DNA of 64,000 nucleotides from Nonomuraea harbinensis (GCF_019396385.1 NZ_JAHKRN010000007.1:186001-250000); one strand, 5' to 3'. Shown: positions 1-10,600, counted from the first letter of the stretch. Numbers and translations: made by a program. Notes: generated by a model not told the origin, from the sequence alone.

Positions 1-477
1 GCGGATCAGCGTCGAGGAGACGCCCTGGACCAGCGGCACCCCCTCGGCCGTGAAGTCGTACTTCTCGCCCAGCGCGCGCAGCGTCTCGACGTCACCCGCG
101 GCCTGGTGGCCGAACGTGAAGTCCGCCCCCACCACGACCGCCCCCGCCCGCAGCCGGTCGGCGAGCACGCCCTGCGCGAACTCCGCCGGGCTCAGCTCGG
201 CCGTCTCCAGCGTGAAAGGCAGCACGACCACCTCGTCCACGCCCAGCTCGCGCAGCAGCTCGGACCTGCGCTTGGCGCTGACCAGGCGCAGCGGCCGGTA
301 GCCGGGCCGCACGACCTCCTCGGGCGGCGGCTCGAAGGTCAGCGCGACCGTGCGCAGGCCACGCTCGCGGGCGACCTCGACAGCCCGCCGGACCACCTGC
401 CGATGACCGCGATGCACGCCGTCGAACACGCCGATCGTGACGACTGACCTCTCCGATTCACGCACACCCGGCCCCAT
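1..477 (-). CDS. ribF: Bifunctional riboflavin kinase/FAD synthetase, N-terminal part (cut by window edge)
   Basis: RibF phosphorylates riboflavin to FMN and adenylates FMN to FAD in the cytoplasm. Reading the minus strand from an ATG at 477 gives a protein opening with the FAD-synthetase (nucleotidyltransferase) signature TIGVFDGVHRGH, followed by FEPPPEEV, a VGADFTFGH segment and a segment ending SSTLIR, all typical of the RibF adenylyltransferase domain. About 159 residues are visible; the riboflavin-kinase domain lies beyond position 1. An in-frame GTG at 465 is an alternative start. In many bacteria ribF directly follows truB; here a plus-strand gene separates them, so ribF probably has its own promoter in the roughly 80 bp before 558. 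Confidence 0.9.
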   Translation of the reverse strand, partial: MGPGVRESERSVVTIGVFDGVHRGHRQVVRRAVEVARERGLRTVALTFEPPPEEVVRPGYRPLRLVSAKRRSELLRELGVDEVVVLPFTLETAELSPAEFAQGVLADRLRAGAVVVGADFTFGHQAAGDVETLRALGEKYDFTAEGVPLVQGVSSTLIR

Positions 478-557
478 TCGCTCATCCCAGGATCAACCCT
501 CCAAGCCTGCCATGCGCGGGCCCGTACCTCGCAACCGAGGGCGGTACGATCCGCTGC

Positions 558-1577
558 ATGCCTCGATACGCGCTGCTGATCCTGCCTGCCTTCAACCGGG
601 TCTACGCCGACAGCGCGCCCCGCCTCACCCACGCCGAGCTGGGCGTCTTCGCCGAGCGCGGGCTGGCGGCCGGCGTGCGGGCCATCGAGGAGAGCCGCAT
701 CGGCGGGCTGCCCTACGTCACGTTCGAGACGGCGGAGCCGCTCTCCGGCCCGGACGTGGCGCTGCTGTCCAACCTGTCGTCGGTCTACGCCCTGTTCGGG
801 GTGGAGGGCGAGCTGCTGCGTCCGGTGGAGCTCAACCCGCTCGACCGGCTGAGCAGCGACCTGATCACGATCCAGAAGTACGCCGGCAAGACCAACGAGC
901 ACTTCACCAAGCTGCTGCTCAACGTCACCGTGCTGGCCTCCGACTTCCCGCTCGGCGGCGCGCTCTCCGTGTTCGACCCGCTGTGCGGCCGCGGCACCAC
1001 CCTCAACCAGGCGCTCATGTACGGCTACGACGCCTACGGGCTCGACCACGACGGCAAGGACTTCGAGGCCTACTCCGGCTTCCTGCGCACCTGGCTGAAG
1101 AACAAGCGGCTCAAGCACACCGCCGAGACCGTGCCGGTGCGCCGGCAGCGGGCGCTGGCCGGGCGGCGGCTGGACGTGGTGTTCGGCACCACCAAGGAGG
1201 CCTACAAGGCGGGCGACACCCAGAAGGTCACCGTGGTCAACGCCGACACCCTGCGCGCCCGGGAGTTCTTCAAGCCCGGCTCGTTCCACGCCGTCGTCAC
1301 CGACGCCCCCTACGGGGTGCAGCACGGCAGCAAGGGCGGCGGCGGGCTGTCGCGCAGCCCGCTGGAGCTGCTGGAGCAGGCCGCGCCGGTCTGGGCCGAG
1401 CTGCTGAGGCCCGGCGGCGCCCTGGGCGTCTCCTGGAACACCTACGGCGGCGGCCGGGACGAGCTGGCCGCCATCCTCACCGGTGCCGGCCTCGACGTGG
1501 TCGCCTACCCCGACTTCGAACACTGGGTCGACCAGGCGATCGTGCGCGACATCATGGTGGCGCGCAAGCCCGCCTAG
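558..1577 (+). CDS. TRM11-like SAM-dependent RNA methyltransferase
   Basis: The 339-aa product is a Rossmann-type methyltransferase. The SAM-binding motif DPLCGRGTT lies near residue 137 and the amino-methylating catalytic motif DAPYG (an NPPY variant) near residue 253. This pairing is seen in the TRM11/THUMP group that methylates guanine in RNA, usually tRNA. The N-terminal 120 residues may be a substrate-recognition region but I see no clear THUMP domain. The substrate is inferred only. The gene lies on the plus strand between truB and ribF, and its stop overlaps the truB stop tail to tail by 4 bp (1574-1577), so the two converge with no terminator between them. Confidence 0.8.
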   Translation: MPRYALLILPAFNRVYADSAPRLTHAELGVFAERGLAAGVRAIEESRIGGLPYVTFETAEPLSGPDVALLSNLSSVYALFGVEGELLRPVELNPLDRLSSDLITIQKYAGKTNEHFTKLLLNVTVLASDFPLGGALSVFDPLCGRGTTLNQALMYGYDAYGLDHDGKDFEAYSGFLRTWLKNKRLKHTAETVPVRRQRALAGRRLDVVFGTTKEAYKAGDTQKVTVVNADTLRAREFFKPGSFHAVVTDAPYGVQHGSKGGGGLSRSPLELLEQAAPVWAELLRPGGALGVSWNTYGGGRDELAAILTGAGLDVVAYPDFEHWVDQAIVRDIMVARKPA

Positions 1578-2449
1578 GCGGAGACGAAGACCGCCAGCGG
1601 CTTGGCCATCCGGCCCTGCTCCTCCACCAGCGCCAGCAGCTCGCCGTCGGGGCCGAACATGCCGATCGGGCCCTTGCCCAGGCCGGCCGCGGGCAGCCGC
1701 CCGCCGTGCATGACCACCCTGGCCTCCTCCAGGCTCACGTCCCTGCGCGGGAACGCCGCCGCCACCGCCTCGCCGATCGGCAGGATCTCGCACTTCTCGG
1801 CGAGCTGGTCGAGAGTCCTGGCCTGGTCGAGCCCGTACGGGCCGACGCGGGTGCGGCGCAGCGCCGTCAGGTGCCCGCCGACGCCGAGCGCGGCGCCGAG
1901 GTCGCGGGCGAGCGCCCTGATGTAGGTGCCGGACGAGCAGCGCACGGTGGCGTCGACGTCGACCACGTCCGGCTGCCGGCGGACCTCGGTGACCGCGAAC
2001 TCGTGCACGGTCACCGGCCGGGCGGCCAGCTCGACCCCCTCGCCGGCGCGGGCCAGCTTGTAGGCCCGCTTGCCGTCGACCTTGATGGCGCTCACCTGGG
2101 GCGGGACCTGCATGATCTCACCGGTGAGCGCGGCCACGCCCGCCCGGATCGCCTCCTCGGCCACGTCCGCGGCCGAAGCGGTCGCGGTGACCTCGCCCTC
2201 GGCGTCGTCGGTGTTCGTGCCCACACCCAGCCGGATCGTGGCCTCGTACACCTTCTCGGTCAGCGCCAGGTGACCGAGCAGCCTGGTCGCCTTCTCCACG
2301 CCGACCACGAGCACGCCGGTCGCCATCGGGTCGAGCGTGCCGGCGTGCCCGACCCGGCGGGTGCCCGCCAGGCGGCGCAGCCTGGCCACCACGTCGTGGG
2401 ACGTCCAACCGGCGGGTTTGTCGACGATGATCAAGCCGCTTTCGGCCAT
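1574..2449 (-). CDS. truB: tRNA pseudouridine-55 synthase
   Basis: TruB converts U55 of the tRNA T-loop to pseudouridine. The 291-aa product opens with GLIIVDKPAGWTSHDVV and contains the catalytic-Asp motif GHAGTLDPMATGVL at about residues 39-52, followed by the SSGTYIRALARDLG motif typical of TruB. The C-terminus looks like a PUA-type tail. The ATG at 2449 overlaps the stop of the upstream phosphoesterase gene by 1 base, indicating translational coupling within the rimP-nusA-infB operon. Longer in-frame readings upstream run through the phosphoesterase gene and are not the real start. Confidence 0.96.
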   Translation of the reverse strand: MAESGLIIVDKPAGWTSHDVVARLRRLAGTRRVGHAGTLDPMATGVLVVGVEKATRLLGHLALTEKVYEATIRLGVGTNTDDAEGEVTATASAADVAEEAIRAGVAALTGEIMQVPPQVSAIKVDGKRAYKLARAGEGVELAARPVTVHEFAVTEVRRQPDVVDVDATVRCSSGTYIRALARDLGAALGVGGHLTALRRTRVGPYGLDQARTLDQLAEKCEILPIGEAVAAAFPRRDVSLEEARVVMHGGRLPAAGLGKGPIGMFGPDGELLALVEEQGRMAKPLAVFVSA

Positions 2450-3471
2450 CACGCCTCTCTCAGCAGGGCCCTGAACTTCGCCATCGTGGCCTCGGGGCTG
2501 TCGTACGAGGTGAAACCGGCCGCGTTGTGGTGGCCGCCGCCGCCCAGCGCGGCGCACACGTGCGCCACGTCGATGCGGCCCTTGGAACGGGTCGACACCT
2601 GCCAGGCGCCCTGGTCGTCCTCCTTGAGCACCGCCGCCACGTCGGCCTCGTCGGTGCGCCGCACCACGTCGATGATGCCTTCGAGCTCGGTGTACGGGAG
2701 CCCGTACGCGGCCCGGTCGACCCGCGTCACGTAGGTCCACACCAGGCCGTCGTCGAGCGTCACCCGGCCGAGCGCCGCGGCCAGCACCTTGAGATAGCCG
2801 AACGGGGCGCGGTCCCACAGCTCCCTGGCGATCTCGTCGGTGTGCAGGCCGGTGGCCACCAGCCGGGCCGCCATCTGGTGTGCGGCCGGGCTGGTCGAGG
2901 AGTGGCGGAACGAGCCGGTGTCGGTGACCAGCCCCGCGTACAGGCAGGTGGCGATGTCGCGGTCGAGCGAGCCGCCGAGCCGGTAGATGAGCTGCTCGGC
3001 GAGCATCGCGGTGGCCGCCGCCCGGGCGTCGATGAGGTCGACGGTGCCGAACCCCTCGTTGGACGGGTGGTGGTCGACCACGATGAGCGTGCGGGCCCGG
3101 CGGACGCTGCCCTCCAGCAGCCCCAGCCGGGCGATCGACGGCGAGTCGAAGGTGATCATGAGGTCGGGCTCGGCCGGGTAGCGGTCGGGGGGCACCAGCA
3201 TGTCCTGCCCCGGCAGGAAGCGGAGCAGGCGCGGCACGGTGAAGTCGCGGTCGCCGAACGAGGCGGCCACCCGCTTGCCCATCGAGCGCAGCACGAACCC
3301 GACAGCGAGCATCGAGCCGAGCGCGTCGCCGTCCGGCGAGATGTGGCAGGCCAGCGCGACCTCGTCGGCCTCGGAGATGAGACCGACCGCCCGTTCCCAG
3401 GCGTCCTCGGACACCGTGACGGAACCGCTCCTGGCCGGACGGCCCGGTCTGTCGCGCACGTCGGGGGTCAC
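2449..3471 (-). CDS. DHH/DHHA1 phosphoesterase, NrnA-like oligoribonuclease/pAp phosphatase
   Basis: The 340-aa product has the two-domain DHH-DHHA1 layout. Metal-binding motifs are visible: [11 protein letters not shown] near residue 42, TFDSPS near residue 108, and the family signature VVDHHPSN near residue 131. The C-terminal DHHA1 substrate-binding motif is [11 protein letters not shown] near residue 312. NrnA-family enzymes degrade nano-RNA and dephosphorylate 3'-phosphoadenosine 5'-phosphate. Placement directly between rbfA and truB is the usual actinobacterial arrangement. It overlaps rbfA by 4 bp (ATGA) and truB by 1 bp. Confidence 0.92.
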   Translation of the reverse strand: MTPDVRDRPGRPARSGSVTVSEDAWERAVGLISEADEVALACHISPDGDALGSMLAVGFVLRSMGKRVAASFGDRDFTVPRLLRFLPGQDMLVPPDRYPAEPDLMITFDSPSIARLGLLEGSVRRARTLIVVDHHPSNEGFGTVDLIDARAAATAMLAEQLIYRLGGSLDRDIATCLYAGLVTDTGSFRHSSTSPAAHQMAARLVATGLHTDEIARELWDRAPFGYLKVLAAALGRVTLDDGLVWTYVTRVDRAAYGLPYTELEGIIDVVRRTDEADVAAVLKEDDQGAWQVSTRSKGRIDVAHVCAALGGGGHHNAAGFTSYDSPEATMAKFRALLREA

Positions 3472-3917
3472 AGCGCCGAAGGCCCGTCCTGCTCGTCCTC
3501 TTCCGGCTTGCGGTAGGGGTCGGCCTCGCCGGCGTAGGAGGCGCTCTGCGCCCGCTCCGCCACCTCGGCGTCACGCGCGCGCGCCGCCGAGATCAGGTCG
3601 TCGAGCTGGCGGGCGCTGTCGGGCAGCGGGTCGTGCTTGAACGTCAGCGTCGGGGTGAAGCGCACGCCGGTCTGACGGCCCACCTCGGACCTGATGACGC
3701 CCTTGGCGCTCTCGAGGGCGGCCGCGCTGTCGGCGCGCTCGGCGTCGGAGCCGAACACCGTGTAGAAGACCGTCGCCTCGCGCAGATCGGCGGTGATCCG
3801 CGTGTCCGTCACGGTGACGAAGCCCAGACGCGGGTCCTTGATCCGGCGCTCCAGCATCTCGGCGACGATCTGCTGGATGCGGTCGGCGAGCTTGCGTGCT
3901 CGTGCTGCATCCACCAT
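3468..3917 (-). CDS. rbfA: 30S ribosome-binding factor A
   Basis: RbfA is a KH-fold late assembly factor for the 30S subunit. The 149-aa product begins [22 protein letters not shown], continues with the typical [28 protein letters not shown] core (written here in two joined halves: [15 protein letters not shown] and [13 protein letters not shown]), and has the family's acidic/basic C-terminal extension. Its length is normal for actinobacteria. The start ATG is at 3917; the stop overlaps the next gene by 4 bp. It lies 41 bp downstream of the DUF503 gene in the same operon. Confidence 0.96.
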   Translation of the reverse strand: MVDAARARKLADRIQQIVAEMLERRIKDPRLGFVTVTDTRITADLREATVFYTVFGSDAERADSAAALESAKGVIRSEVGRQTGVRFTPTLTFKHDPLPDSARQLDDLISAARARDAEVAERAQSASYAGEADPYRKPEEDEQDGPSAL

Positions 3918-3958
3918 GTTCGCTCCCCCTCACGCACGACGAGCGGTCGTGCTTTCGT

Positions 3959-4255
3959 TCAGTCATCGTCGTTGTAGAGCCGCTGCCTGGCGGACAGGAG
4001 CTCGATCTCGGGGCGGAAGGCCACCAGCCGCTCGCAGGCGTCCATCACCTCTTTGCAGTTACCCGCGGAGGCGGAGATCACCGCGACGCCGACCTCGGCC
4101 CTCCTGTGCAGGTCGAGATGGCCGACCTCGGCCACGGCCACGGCGGGAAAGCGCCGGTGCAGCTCGGCGACCAGGGGACGCACGACGGATCGTTTCTGCT
4201 TCAGCGAGTGCACGTCGCCGAGCAGGATGTCCAGGGTCAGGGCACCCACATACAT
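3959..4255 (-). CDS. DUF503 (YlxP-like) small protein
   Basis: A 98-aa protein starting MYVGALTLDILLGDVHSLKQ, followed by the KRSVVRPLVAELHRRFPAVAVAEV segment that defines the DUF503/YlxP family. YlxP homologues sit between infB and rbfA in many Gram-positive genomes and are thought to help translation or ribosome maturation; the biochemical role is not established. I chose the ATG at 4255 because longer frames add a non-homologous Arg-rich extension. It is 93 bp downstream of infB and 41 bp upstream of rbfA. Confidence 0.85.
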   Translation of the reverse strand: MYVGALTLDILLGDVHSLKQKRSVVRPLVAELHRRFPAVAVAEVGHLDLHRRAEVGVAVISASAGNCKEVMDACERLVAFRPEIELLSARQRLYNDDD

Positions 4256-4348
4256 CGTTGGCAACCGCCGCTTGCACTGGTGTCGAGCGCACGCCGGGCC
4301 GGTGCGGCGGAGACCGGCCCGGACGCGCGGAAGGCGCCCGGCCACGGA

Positions 4349-7300
4349 TCAGGCCCGCGGCTTCTCCCGCATCTCGAACGTCTCGATGACGTCGTCGATC
4401 CTGATGTCGTTGTAACCGACGCCGATGCCGCACTCGAAGCCCTCGCGGACCTCGGTCGCGTCATCCTTGAACCGGCGCAGCGACGAGACGGTCAGGTTGT
4501 CCGCGATGACGACGCCGTCGCGGATCACCCTGGCCTTGCTGTTGCGGGTGATCACGCCCGAACGGACCAGCGAACCGGCGACGTTGCCGATCTTCGGCAC
4601 CTTGAAGACCTCGCGGACCTCCGCCGTGCCCATCTGGACCTCTTCGAACTCGGGCTTGAGCATGCCCTTGAGCGCCGCCTCGATCTCCTCGATCGCCTGG
4701 TAGATGATCGAGTAGTAGCGGATGTCGACGCCCTCGCGCTCGGCCAGGTCGCGCGCCCGAGGCTCGGGACGCACGTTGAAGCCGATGATGACCGCGTTGT
4801 CGTCGGCGACGGCGAGGTTGACGTCGTACTCGGTGATCGCACCGACGGCGCGGTGCAGGACACGGAGCCTGACCTCATCGCCGACGTCGATCTTGAGCAG
4901 CGCGTCTTCCAGCGCCTCCACCGAACCGGACACGTCACCCTTGATGATGAGCTTGAGCTCGTCGACGCGGCCCTTCTCGAGGTCGCTGAACAGCTCCTCG
5001 AGGGTGAGGCGGCGGCTCGACTTCGCCATGTCGGCGCTGCGCTTGCGCGCCGCGCGCTGCTGGGCGATCTGCCGGGCCATCCGGTCGTCGGTGACCACGA
5101 TGAAGTTGTCACCCGCGCTCGGCACCGCCGTCAGACCCATCACCAGGACGGGACGCGACGGGGTGGCCTCCTCCACCGGCTCGCCGGTGTCGTCGAGCAT
5201 CGCCCGGACGCGGCCGTAGGCCTCGCCACAGACGATCGAGTCGCCGACGCGGAGCGTGCCGCGCTGGACCAGGACCGTCGCCACCGGGCCGCGGCCCTTG
5301 TCGAGGTAGGCCTCGATCGCGATGCCCTGAGCGTCCATCGTCGGGTTGGCGCGCAGGTCGAGCTCGGCGTCCGCGGTCAGCAGGATGGCCTCGAGGAGGT
5401 TCTCGATGCCCTGCCCCTTGAGCGCGGAGATGTCGACGAACAGCGTCGAGCCGCCGTACTCCTCGGCCACCAGGCCGTACTCGGTGAGCTGGGCCCTGAC
5501 CTTGCTCGGGTCGGCGCCCTCCTTGTCGACCTTGTTGACCGCGACCACGATCGGCACGTCGGCCGCCTGGGCGTGGTTGAGCGCCTCGATCGTCTGCGGC
5601 TTGACACCGTCGTCGGCCGCGACCACCAGCACCGCGATGTCCGTGGACTTCGCGCCTCGGGCACGCATGGCGGTGAACGCCTCGTGACCCGGGGTGTCGA
5701 TGAAGGTGACCCTGCGCTCCTGGCCTTCGTGCTCCGTGGTGACCTGGTAGGCGCCGATGTGCTGGGTGATGCCACCCGCCTCGCGCGCCGCCGTGTTGGT
5801 CTTGCGGATGGCGTCAAGCAGCTTGGTCTTACCGTGGTCGACGTGACCCATGACGGTCACGACCGGCGGCCGTGCGGCCAGGTCGGCCTCGTCGCCCTCG
5901 TTCTCGCCGAACTCGATGTCGAAGGCCTCGAGAAGCTCGCGGTCCTCCTCCTCGGGGCTGACGACCTGGATGTTGTAGTCCAGCTCGGCGCCGAGCAGCT
6001 GCAGCGTCTCCTCGTTGACCGACTGCGTGGCCGTCACCATCTCGCCGAGGTGCAGCATGATCTGCACCAGCGAGGCGGGGTTGGCCCCGATGCGGTCGGC
6101 GAAGTCGGACAGCGAGGCGCCGCGCGGCAGCCGGATCGTCGCGCCGTTGCCGCGAGCGACCTGCACGCCGCCGATCGCCGGTGCCGACATGTTGTCGAAC
6201 TCCTGGCGCCTCTGGCGCTTGGACTTGCGGCCACGGGCCGGACGGCCACCGGGACGCCCGAAGGCGCCCGCCGTGCCGCCACCGCGACCACGGCCACCGC
6301 CGCCGGGACGGCCGGCGAAACCGCCGCCGCCACCGGGACCACCGGTGCCCGTGCGCTGACCGCCGCCACCCGGGCGACCGGCGAAACCGCCGCCACCGGG
6401 ACGACCGCCACCGCCACCCGGACGGCCACCGCCACCCGGACGGCCGCCACCGCCGCCGCCGGGACCACCGGGACGGCCACCGCCGCCACCGGGGCCGGAC
6501 GGACGACCCTGCGGCATCATCATCGGGTTGGGACGCGGGCCACCGGGACGCGGGCCACCCGCACCAGGACCGGGACGCGGGCCACCGGCGCCGGGACCCG
6601 GACGCGGACCTGCCGCACCGGGCGGGCCGGGACGCGGACCGGGCGTGGGCCTGTCGCCGCCGCGACCCTGCGGCGGGCGCGGAGCGGCGCCGTCACGCGG
6701 CGGACCGTCGCGACGGTCGCGCGGGCCTGCGCCCGCACCGTCACGGTTGCCACCGGGACGCGGGCGCGCCTGGCCCATGCCGCTCGCGTTGGACGAGAAC
6801 GGGTTGTTGCCAGGACGCGGGCCGCGCGGGCCCGGCTTGGGGCCGGGACGCGGGCCGCGGTCCGACGGTGCGCCGCCGGGACGCGGAGCCTGCGCGGCGC
6901 CGCCACCCTCACGGCCGGCGCCGGGACGCGGGGCCGGCCCCGGCTTGGGGCCGGGACGGGCCGCGGGACCGGGACGCGGGCCGGGCGTCGGCCGCTGCTG
7001 GCCGGTGTCGAACCGGGCCTGCGGGGCGCTGGGCGCCTCGCCGCGGGCGGCCTCGGGCTCCTGTCGCGGCTGCTGCTGCGGCTGCGGTGGCTGCTGCTGC
7101 TGCGGCATCGGCACCGGCGGGCGAGGCGTGCCGCCTGCCGGGCCGGGACGCGGACCGGGCTTGGGCCCGGGACGCGGAGGTGATGAGGGGACCGACGCCT
7201 GAGGGGCGCCGTTTCCGGCCTGGCTGTCCGCCGGCCGGGGGGCAGCCTTCGGCGGCTGCGGTTTGCGGGACGGCGAACCGCCGCCCCTCGAGGGCGCGCC

Positions 7301-7462
7301 CTTCGACGCACCCAGAGCTTCGGTGAGCCTGCGGACCACCGGCGCTTCGATGGTGGAGGACGCCGAACGGACGAACTCCCCCATCTCCTGGAGCTTGGCC
7401 ATGACGACCTTGCTCTCAACGCCGAACTCCTTAGCGAGCTCGTATACCCGGACCTTCGCCAC
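4349..7462 (-). CDS. infB: Translation initiation factor IF-2
   Basis: IF-2 is the GTPase that brings initiator tRNA to the 30S subunit and promotes subunit joining. The 1037-aa product starts at GTG 7462 with the IF2_N module ([14 protein letters not shown]). A very long Pro/Arg/Gly-rich low-complexity stretch follows (about residues 55-420), ending in the conserved basic [16 protein letters not shown]. The G domain has G1 GHVDHGKT near residue 538, G3 DTPGHEAF and G4 NKVDK. Domains II-IV follow and the protein ends in [11 protein letters not shown]. The size exceeds E. coli IF-2 because of the linker, as is common in actinobacteria. Confidence 0.97.
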   Translation of the reverse strand: MAKVRVYELAKEFGVESKVVMAKLQEMGEFVRSASSTIEAPVVRRLTEALGASKGAPSRGGGSPSRKPQPPKAAPRPADSQAGNGAPQASVPSSPPRPGPKPGPRPGPAGGTPRPPVPMPQQQQPPQPQQQPRQEPEAARGEAPSAPQARFDTGQQRPTPGPRPGPAARPGPKPGPAPRPGAGREGGGAAQAPRPGGAPSDRGPRPGPKPGPRGPRPGNNPFSSNASGMGQARPRPGGNRDGAGAGPRDRRDGPPRDGAAPRPPQGRGGDRPTPGPRPGPPGAAGPRPGPGAGGPRPGPGAGGPRPGGPRPNPMMMPQGRPSGPGGGGGRPGGPGGGGGGRPGGGGRPGGGGGRPGGGGFAGRPGGGGQRTGTGGPGGGGGFAGRPGGGGRGRGGGTAGAFGRPGGRPARGRKSKRQRRQEFDNMSAPAIGGVQVARGNGATIRLPRGASLSDFADRIGANPASLVQIMLHLGEMVTATQSVNEETLQLLGAELDYNIQVVSPEEEDRELLEAFDIEFGENEGDEADLAARPPVVTVMGHVDHGKTKLLDAIRKTNTAAREAGGITQHIGAYQVTTEHEGQERRVTFIDTPGHEAFTAMRARGAKSTDIAVLVVAADDGVKPQTIEALNHAQAADVPIVVAVNKVDKEGADPSKVRAQLTEYGLVAEEYGGSTLFVDISALKGQGIENLLEAILLTADAELDLRANPTMDAQGIAIEAYLDKGRGPVATVLVQRGTLRVGDSIVCGEAYGRVRAMLDDTGEPVEEATPSRPVLVMGLTAVPSAGDNFIVVTDDRMARQIAQQRAARKRSADMAKSSRRLTLEELFSDLEKGRVDELKLIIKGDVSGSVEALEDALLKIDVGDEVRLRVLHRAVGAITEYDVNLAVADDNAVIIGFNVRPEPRARDLAEREGVDIRYYSIIYQAIEEIEAALKGMLKPEFEEVQMGTAEVREVFKVPKIGNVAGSLVRSGVITRNSKARVIRDGVVIADNLTVSSLRRFKDDATEVREGFECGIGVGYNDIRIDDVIETFEMREKPRA

Positions 7463-7575
7463 TGCACTCCCTAACTCGGCCCGGGAGGCTGGCTGTGCCG
7501 TCCGGACCGTCGCTACCTTGACGTCTTCATCGCCGCGTGCTCATCAGGCGCTCATAGCAATCTGACTCCGCCCCA

Positions 7576-7887
7576 TCAACTCGGCGTCCTACATGACATT
7601 TCGTGGTTCTCCTTCAAGTGTGCCCGCACTCGCGAGACGTCGAGCGGCCCCGGCACGCGAAACGCGCGCGGGAACGCCCGGCGACGCTCGGCGAGCTCCA
7701 GACAGTTCATGGACGGGTGCAGCGATGCACCCCTGCCAGGAAGCTGTCCTCGCTGGTCGGGGACCACCTGGTCCTCGACCAGCACCAGTCGGAGCAGCTC
7801 GGACTTGTCCGTGCGAACCCTGCAGCCCACACAGGTGCGCTGTGGGGCCGCGTGGCAACCATATTCCAGATTACCGTGTCGACGCAT
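7576..7887 (-). CDS. ylxR: YlxR-family nucleic-acid-binding protein (DUF448)
   Basis: A 103-aa basic protein with the defining YlxR motif RTCVGCR near residue 17 and the later [26 protein letters not shown] region, shown here in part as [12 protein letters not shown]. YlxR/DUF448 genes lie between nusA and infB across bacteria, and B. subtilis YlxR has been reported as a nucleoid-associated regulator. The ATG at 7887 overlaps the nusA stop by 17 bp in another frame, so coupling with nusA is likely. The exact start is uncertain because the N-terminal 14 residues are not conserved. A gap of 113 bp separates it from infB. Confidence 0.85.
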   Translation of the reverse strand: MRRHGNLEYGCHAAPQRTCVGCRVRTDKSELLRLVLVEDQVVPDQRGQLPGRGASLHPSMNCLELAERRRAFPRAFRVPGPLDVSRVRAHLKENHEMSCRTPS

Positions 7888-8875
7888 CTACGGAACCGGC
7901 GGCATCCTCTGCCTGGGTGTCGGGACGGATGTCGATCCGCCAGCCTGTCAGCCGCGCGGCAAGCCGGGCATTCTGCCCTTCCTTGCCGATGGCCAGCGAG
8001 AGCTGGTAGTCGGGCACGATGACCCGGGCCACCCGTCCGTCGAGATCGAGAACCTCGACATGGGAAACACGGGCGGGCGACAGGGCATTCCCGACGAACT
8101 CACCAGGGTCCTCGGACCAGTCGATGATGTCGATCTTCTCGCCGTGCAGCTCGGTCATCACGTTGCGCACCCGCGAGCCCATCGGGCCGATGCAGGCGCC
8201 CTTGGCGTTGACTCCCGGCTTGCGCGACCGTACGGCGATCTTGGTGCGATGGCCGGCCTCGCGCGCGACGGCGGCGATCTCGACGGTGCCGTCGGCGATC
8301 TCCGGCACCTCGAGCGCGAACAGCTTCTTCACCAGCCCCGGGTGGGTGCGCGAGAGCGTGACCGACGGGCCCTTGTGGCCCTTCTTCACCTGCACCACGT
8401 AGGCGCGGATGCGCTCGCCGTGGGTGTATTCCTCGCCCGGCACCTGCTCGTGGGCGGGCAGCACGGCCTCGATCTTGCCGAGGTCGACCAGCACCACCCG
8501 CGGATCCTTGCCCTGCTGGATCACGCCGGAGACCAGCTCGCCCTCGCGGCTGGCGAACTCGCCGAAGTTGATCTCGTCCTCGGCGTCGCGCAGCTGCTGC
8601 AGGATGACCTGCTTGGCGGTGGTGGCCGCGATCCGGCTGAAGTTGCCCGGAGTGTCGTCGTACTCGCGCGCGATCTCGCCGTCCTCGTCGAGCTCGGCCG
8701 CCCAGATCGTGACGTGGCCGGTCGCCTTGTCGAGCTCGGCGCGCGCCTTGGCGCCGGCTCCCTCGGTGCGGAAGTAGGCGATCAGCAGCGCGTCTTCGAT
8801 GGCCTTGACGACCAGGTCGAAGGAGATGTCCTTCTCCCGCTCCAGGCTGCGCAGGACGCTCATGTCGATGTCCAC
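7871..8875 (-). CDS. nusA: Transcription termination/antitermination factor NusA
   Basis: NusA binds RNA polymerase and the nascent RNA to tune pausing, termination and rRNA antitermination. The 334-aa product has the NusA N-terminal domain ([18 protein letters not shown]), a central S1 domain with [14 protein letters not shown], and two KH domains including the conserved [20 protein letters not shown] (20 residues) and [16 protein letters not shown]. It lacks the long C-terminal acidic repeats of proteobacterial NusA, as usual for actinobacteria. The start is GTG at 8875; an ATG four codons on is an alternative. It follows rimP by 10 bp. Confidence 0.96.
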   Translation of the reverse strand: MDIDMSVLRSLEREKDISFDLVVKAIEDALLIAYFRTEGAGAKARAELDKATGHVTIWAAELDEDGEIAREYDDTPGNFSRIAATTAKQVILQQLRDAEDEINFGEFASREGELVSGVIQQGKDPRVVLVDLGKIEAVLPAHEQVPGEEYTHGERIRAYVVQVKKGHKGPSVTLSRTHPGLVKKLFALEVPEIADGTVEIAAVAREAGHRTKIAVRSRKPGVNAKGACIGPMGSRVRNVMTELHGEKIDIIDWSEDPGEFVGNALSPARVSHVEVLDLDGRVARVIVPDYQLSLAIGKEGQNARLAARLTGWRIDIRPDTQAEDAAGSVDASTR

Positions 8876-8885
8876 GAGGCTCCCC

Positions 8886-9371
8886 CTAGCCCTCGTCGCC
8901 GTCGACGTCGTCGATGCGGCGAAACTCCACCTGCACCCGCCCGCGGGCCAGGTCTTGATAGTCGAGCCTGCGAGCGGCGCCGTCGACCTCGAGGTCGACT
9001 CCGGCGTCGTCGGCTGACAACACCCTGCCCTCGATGAGGCCGCCGTCTCGCATCTCCGCCTTGACCAGCCGCTTGGCGGCGCGCCTCCAGTGGCGCGGCT
9101 CGGTCAGCGGACGGTCGACCCCGGGCGAGGACACCTCGAGCGTGTAGGGAGCGGCGCCCATCGCGTCGTCCTCGTCGAGGGCCGCCGAGACGGCCTGGCT
9201 CACGTCGGCCACGTCGTCGAGGCTCACGCCGCCGTCACGGTCGACGACCACACGGAGCAGCCGCCGCTTGCCGGCCTTGGTGACCGTCACGTCCTCCAGG
9301 TCGAGGCCCTCAGCGGCGACCACGGGCTCCAGGAGCTTCATCAGGTGGTCGCGGGGTGACGCGCTGCCCAT
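8886..9371 (-). CDS. rimP: Ribosome maturation factor RimP
   Basis: RimP acts in 30S subunit maturation. The 161-aa product shows the N-terminal RimP domain ([20 protein letters not shown], 20 residues), [18 protein letters not shown] and the [20 protein letters not shown] signature (20 residues), then the Sm-like C-terminal domain. ATG 9371 is preceded by a strong GGGGAGG ribosome-binding site. This is the first gene of the minus-strand translation operon; its promoter must lie in the 230-bp divergent region 9372-9601. Confidence 0.95.
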   Translation of the reverse strand: MGSASPRDHLMKLLEPVVAAEGLDLEDVTVTKAGKRRLLRVVVDRDGGVSLDDVADVSQAVSAALDEDDAMGAAPYTLEVSSPGVDRPLTEPRHWRRAAKRLVKAEMRDGGLIEGRVLSADDAGVDLEVDGAARRLDYQDLARGRVQVEFRRIDDVDGDEG

Positions 9372-9601
9372 ATCGACCTCCCCTATTGTCGAGTCACAGC
9401 CGGGCGGACCTCGCCACTGGCTCAGCGCCGCCGGCCCGCTCGGCCAGCGACGACAGTTGACACCCTATCTGTTCGGCGGCCTGCGCAGAGCGTCACTCAC
9501 CCCACTCGCCGTGATCCCCGCACACGCCGCGCCTGACCGCGTGCGGGGGTGCCAGCCCGTACGATGCTCTCTGCGGTCCGCAACAGTGAAAGGTCCTGCT
9601 C

Positions 9602-10600
9602 GTGCGCCAGCCTCACCTCTCCAGGCGAGCCCTGCTGGCGGGCGGGGCCGTCGTGGCGTTGCTCGCGGGCTGCAGCGCGCCGCCCGACCCCCAGCCGGTA
9701 CGCGACACCCCCGAGCAGGCGCTGGCCCGCGTCCTCATCGCCGACAAGGAGCGGACGATCGCGCTCTACGCGGCGCTGATCGCCGACGGCGGCAAGCTCA
9801 CCGCCTATCGCGACCGCCACCTCGCCCACCTGGCCGAGCTGCGGCGGCGCTTCCCCGGGCTGACCGCCCGGCCTCCCGCGCAGTCCCCCAGCCGGGCCGC
9901 CAGCCCGTCGGCCACGGCGTCGGCCACGGCGTCGGTCTCCCCTACCACCACGGCCGCGCCCAAGATGACGCTGTCGCGGCTGCGGGCGCTGGAGCGCGAG
10001 GCGGCGGCGCGGCGGCCCGCCCAGCTCGCGGGTGTGGCGCCCGCCCTGGCCCAGCTGGTGGCGAGCATCGGCGCCTGCGAGGCCCTGCACGCCGCCTCCG
10101 TCGTCAAGCCGCCCCGGCCGCCTGCCGCCGGCGCCCACGGCGATCCTGGAGACGTCGAGAAGCTCCGCAAGGCGCTCTCGGCGGAGCACGCCGCGGTCTT
10201 CGCGTACGGCCTGATGGGCGCCCGCACCACCGGCTCCCTGCGCACCCGCCTCACCCGCGCCTTCGACGCGCACCGCGACCGCCGCGACCAGTTGCGCCGT
10301 CTCATCACCGCCCGCGGCGGGCAGCCCAGCGAGGCCCAGGCCTCCTACGCGCTGCCCTCCGTCCCGTCGAGCGCTGCGGCCGCCTCCCGGCTCGCGGCCC
10401 ACGTCGAGACCGGGCTCACCGCGTCCTATCTGGAGCTGGTGGCGGCCGGGGACACCGCGCTGCGGCGCTACGCGGCGGTGGCCGTGCAGGAGGCGGTCGT
10501 CCGGGCCCACTCCTTCCACCGGGGCGTCACCACGGCCTTCCCGGGCATGCCGGCGCCCGCCGCTCCCGCCCCGTCCGTCACCCCGACTCCCGGCGGCTGA
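9602..10600 (+). CDS. Secreted lipoprotein with ferritin-like DUF4439 domain
   Basis: A 332-aa protein starting at GTG 9602 with twin-arginine-like residues (SRRALLAGG) and a lipobox LLAGC near residue 23, so it is probably exported and lipid-anchored. A Ser/Thr/Ala/Pro-rich stretch (about residues 95-120) acts as a linker. The C-terminal part (about residues 180-310) has the helical pattern of the DUF4439 ferritin-like domain, with LSAEHAAVFAYGLMGA and paired acidic/His helices. The tail is Pro/Ala-rich. The function is unknown. The gene is divergent from rimP and this linkage to rimP is common in actinobacteria. Confidence 0.75.
   Translation: MRQPHLSRRALLAGGAVVALLAGCSAPPDPQPVRDTPEQALARVLIADKERTIALYAALIADGGKLTAYRDRHLAHLAELRRRFPGLTARPPAQSPSRAASPSATASATASVSPTTTAAPKMTLSRLRALEREAAARRPAQLAGVAPALAQLVASIGACEALHAASVVKPPRPPAAGAHGDPGDVEKLRKALSAEHAAVFAYGLMGARTTGSLRTRLTRAFDAHRDRRDQLRRLITARGGQPSEAQASYALPSVPSSAAAASRLAAHVETGLTASYLELVAAGDTALRRYAAVAVQEAVVRAHSFHRGVTTAFPGMPAPAAPAPSVTPTPGG

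Noticed and set aside
437..2734. Very long plus-strand frame across truB and the phosphoesterase gene
   Set aside because: High-GC third-position bias produces open antisense frames; the minus-strand genes have clear domains and the frame's Arg/Ala/Gly-rich product does not.
3896..7183. 1095-codon plus-strand frame antisense to infB
   Set aside because: It is the shadow of IF-2; its repetitive Thr/Ala/Gly tail comes from the Pro/Arg/Gly linker read backwards.
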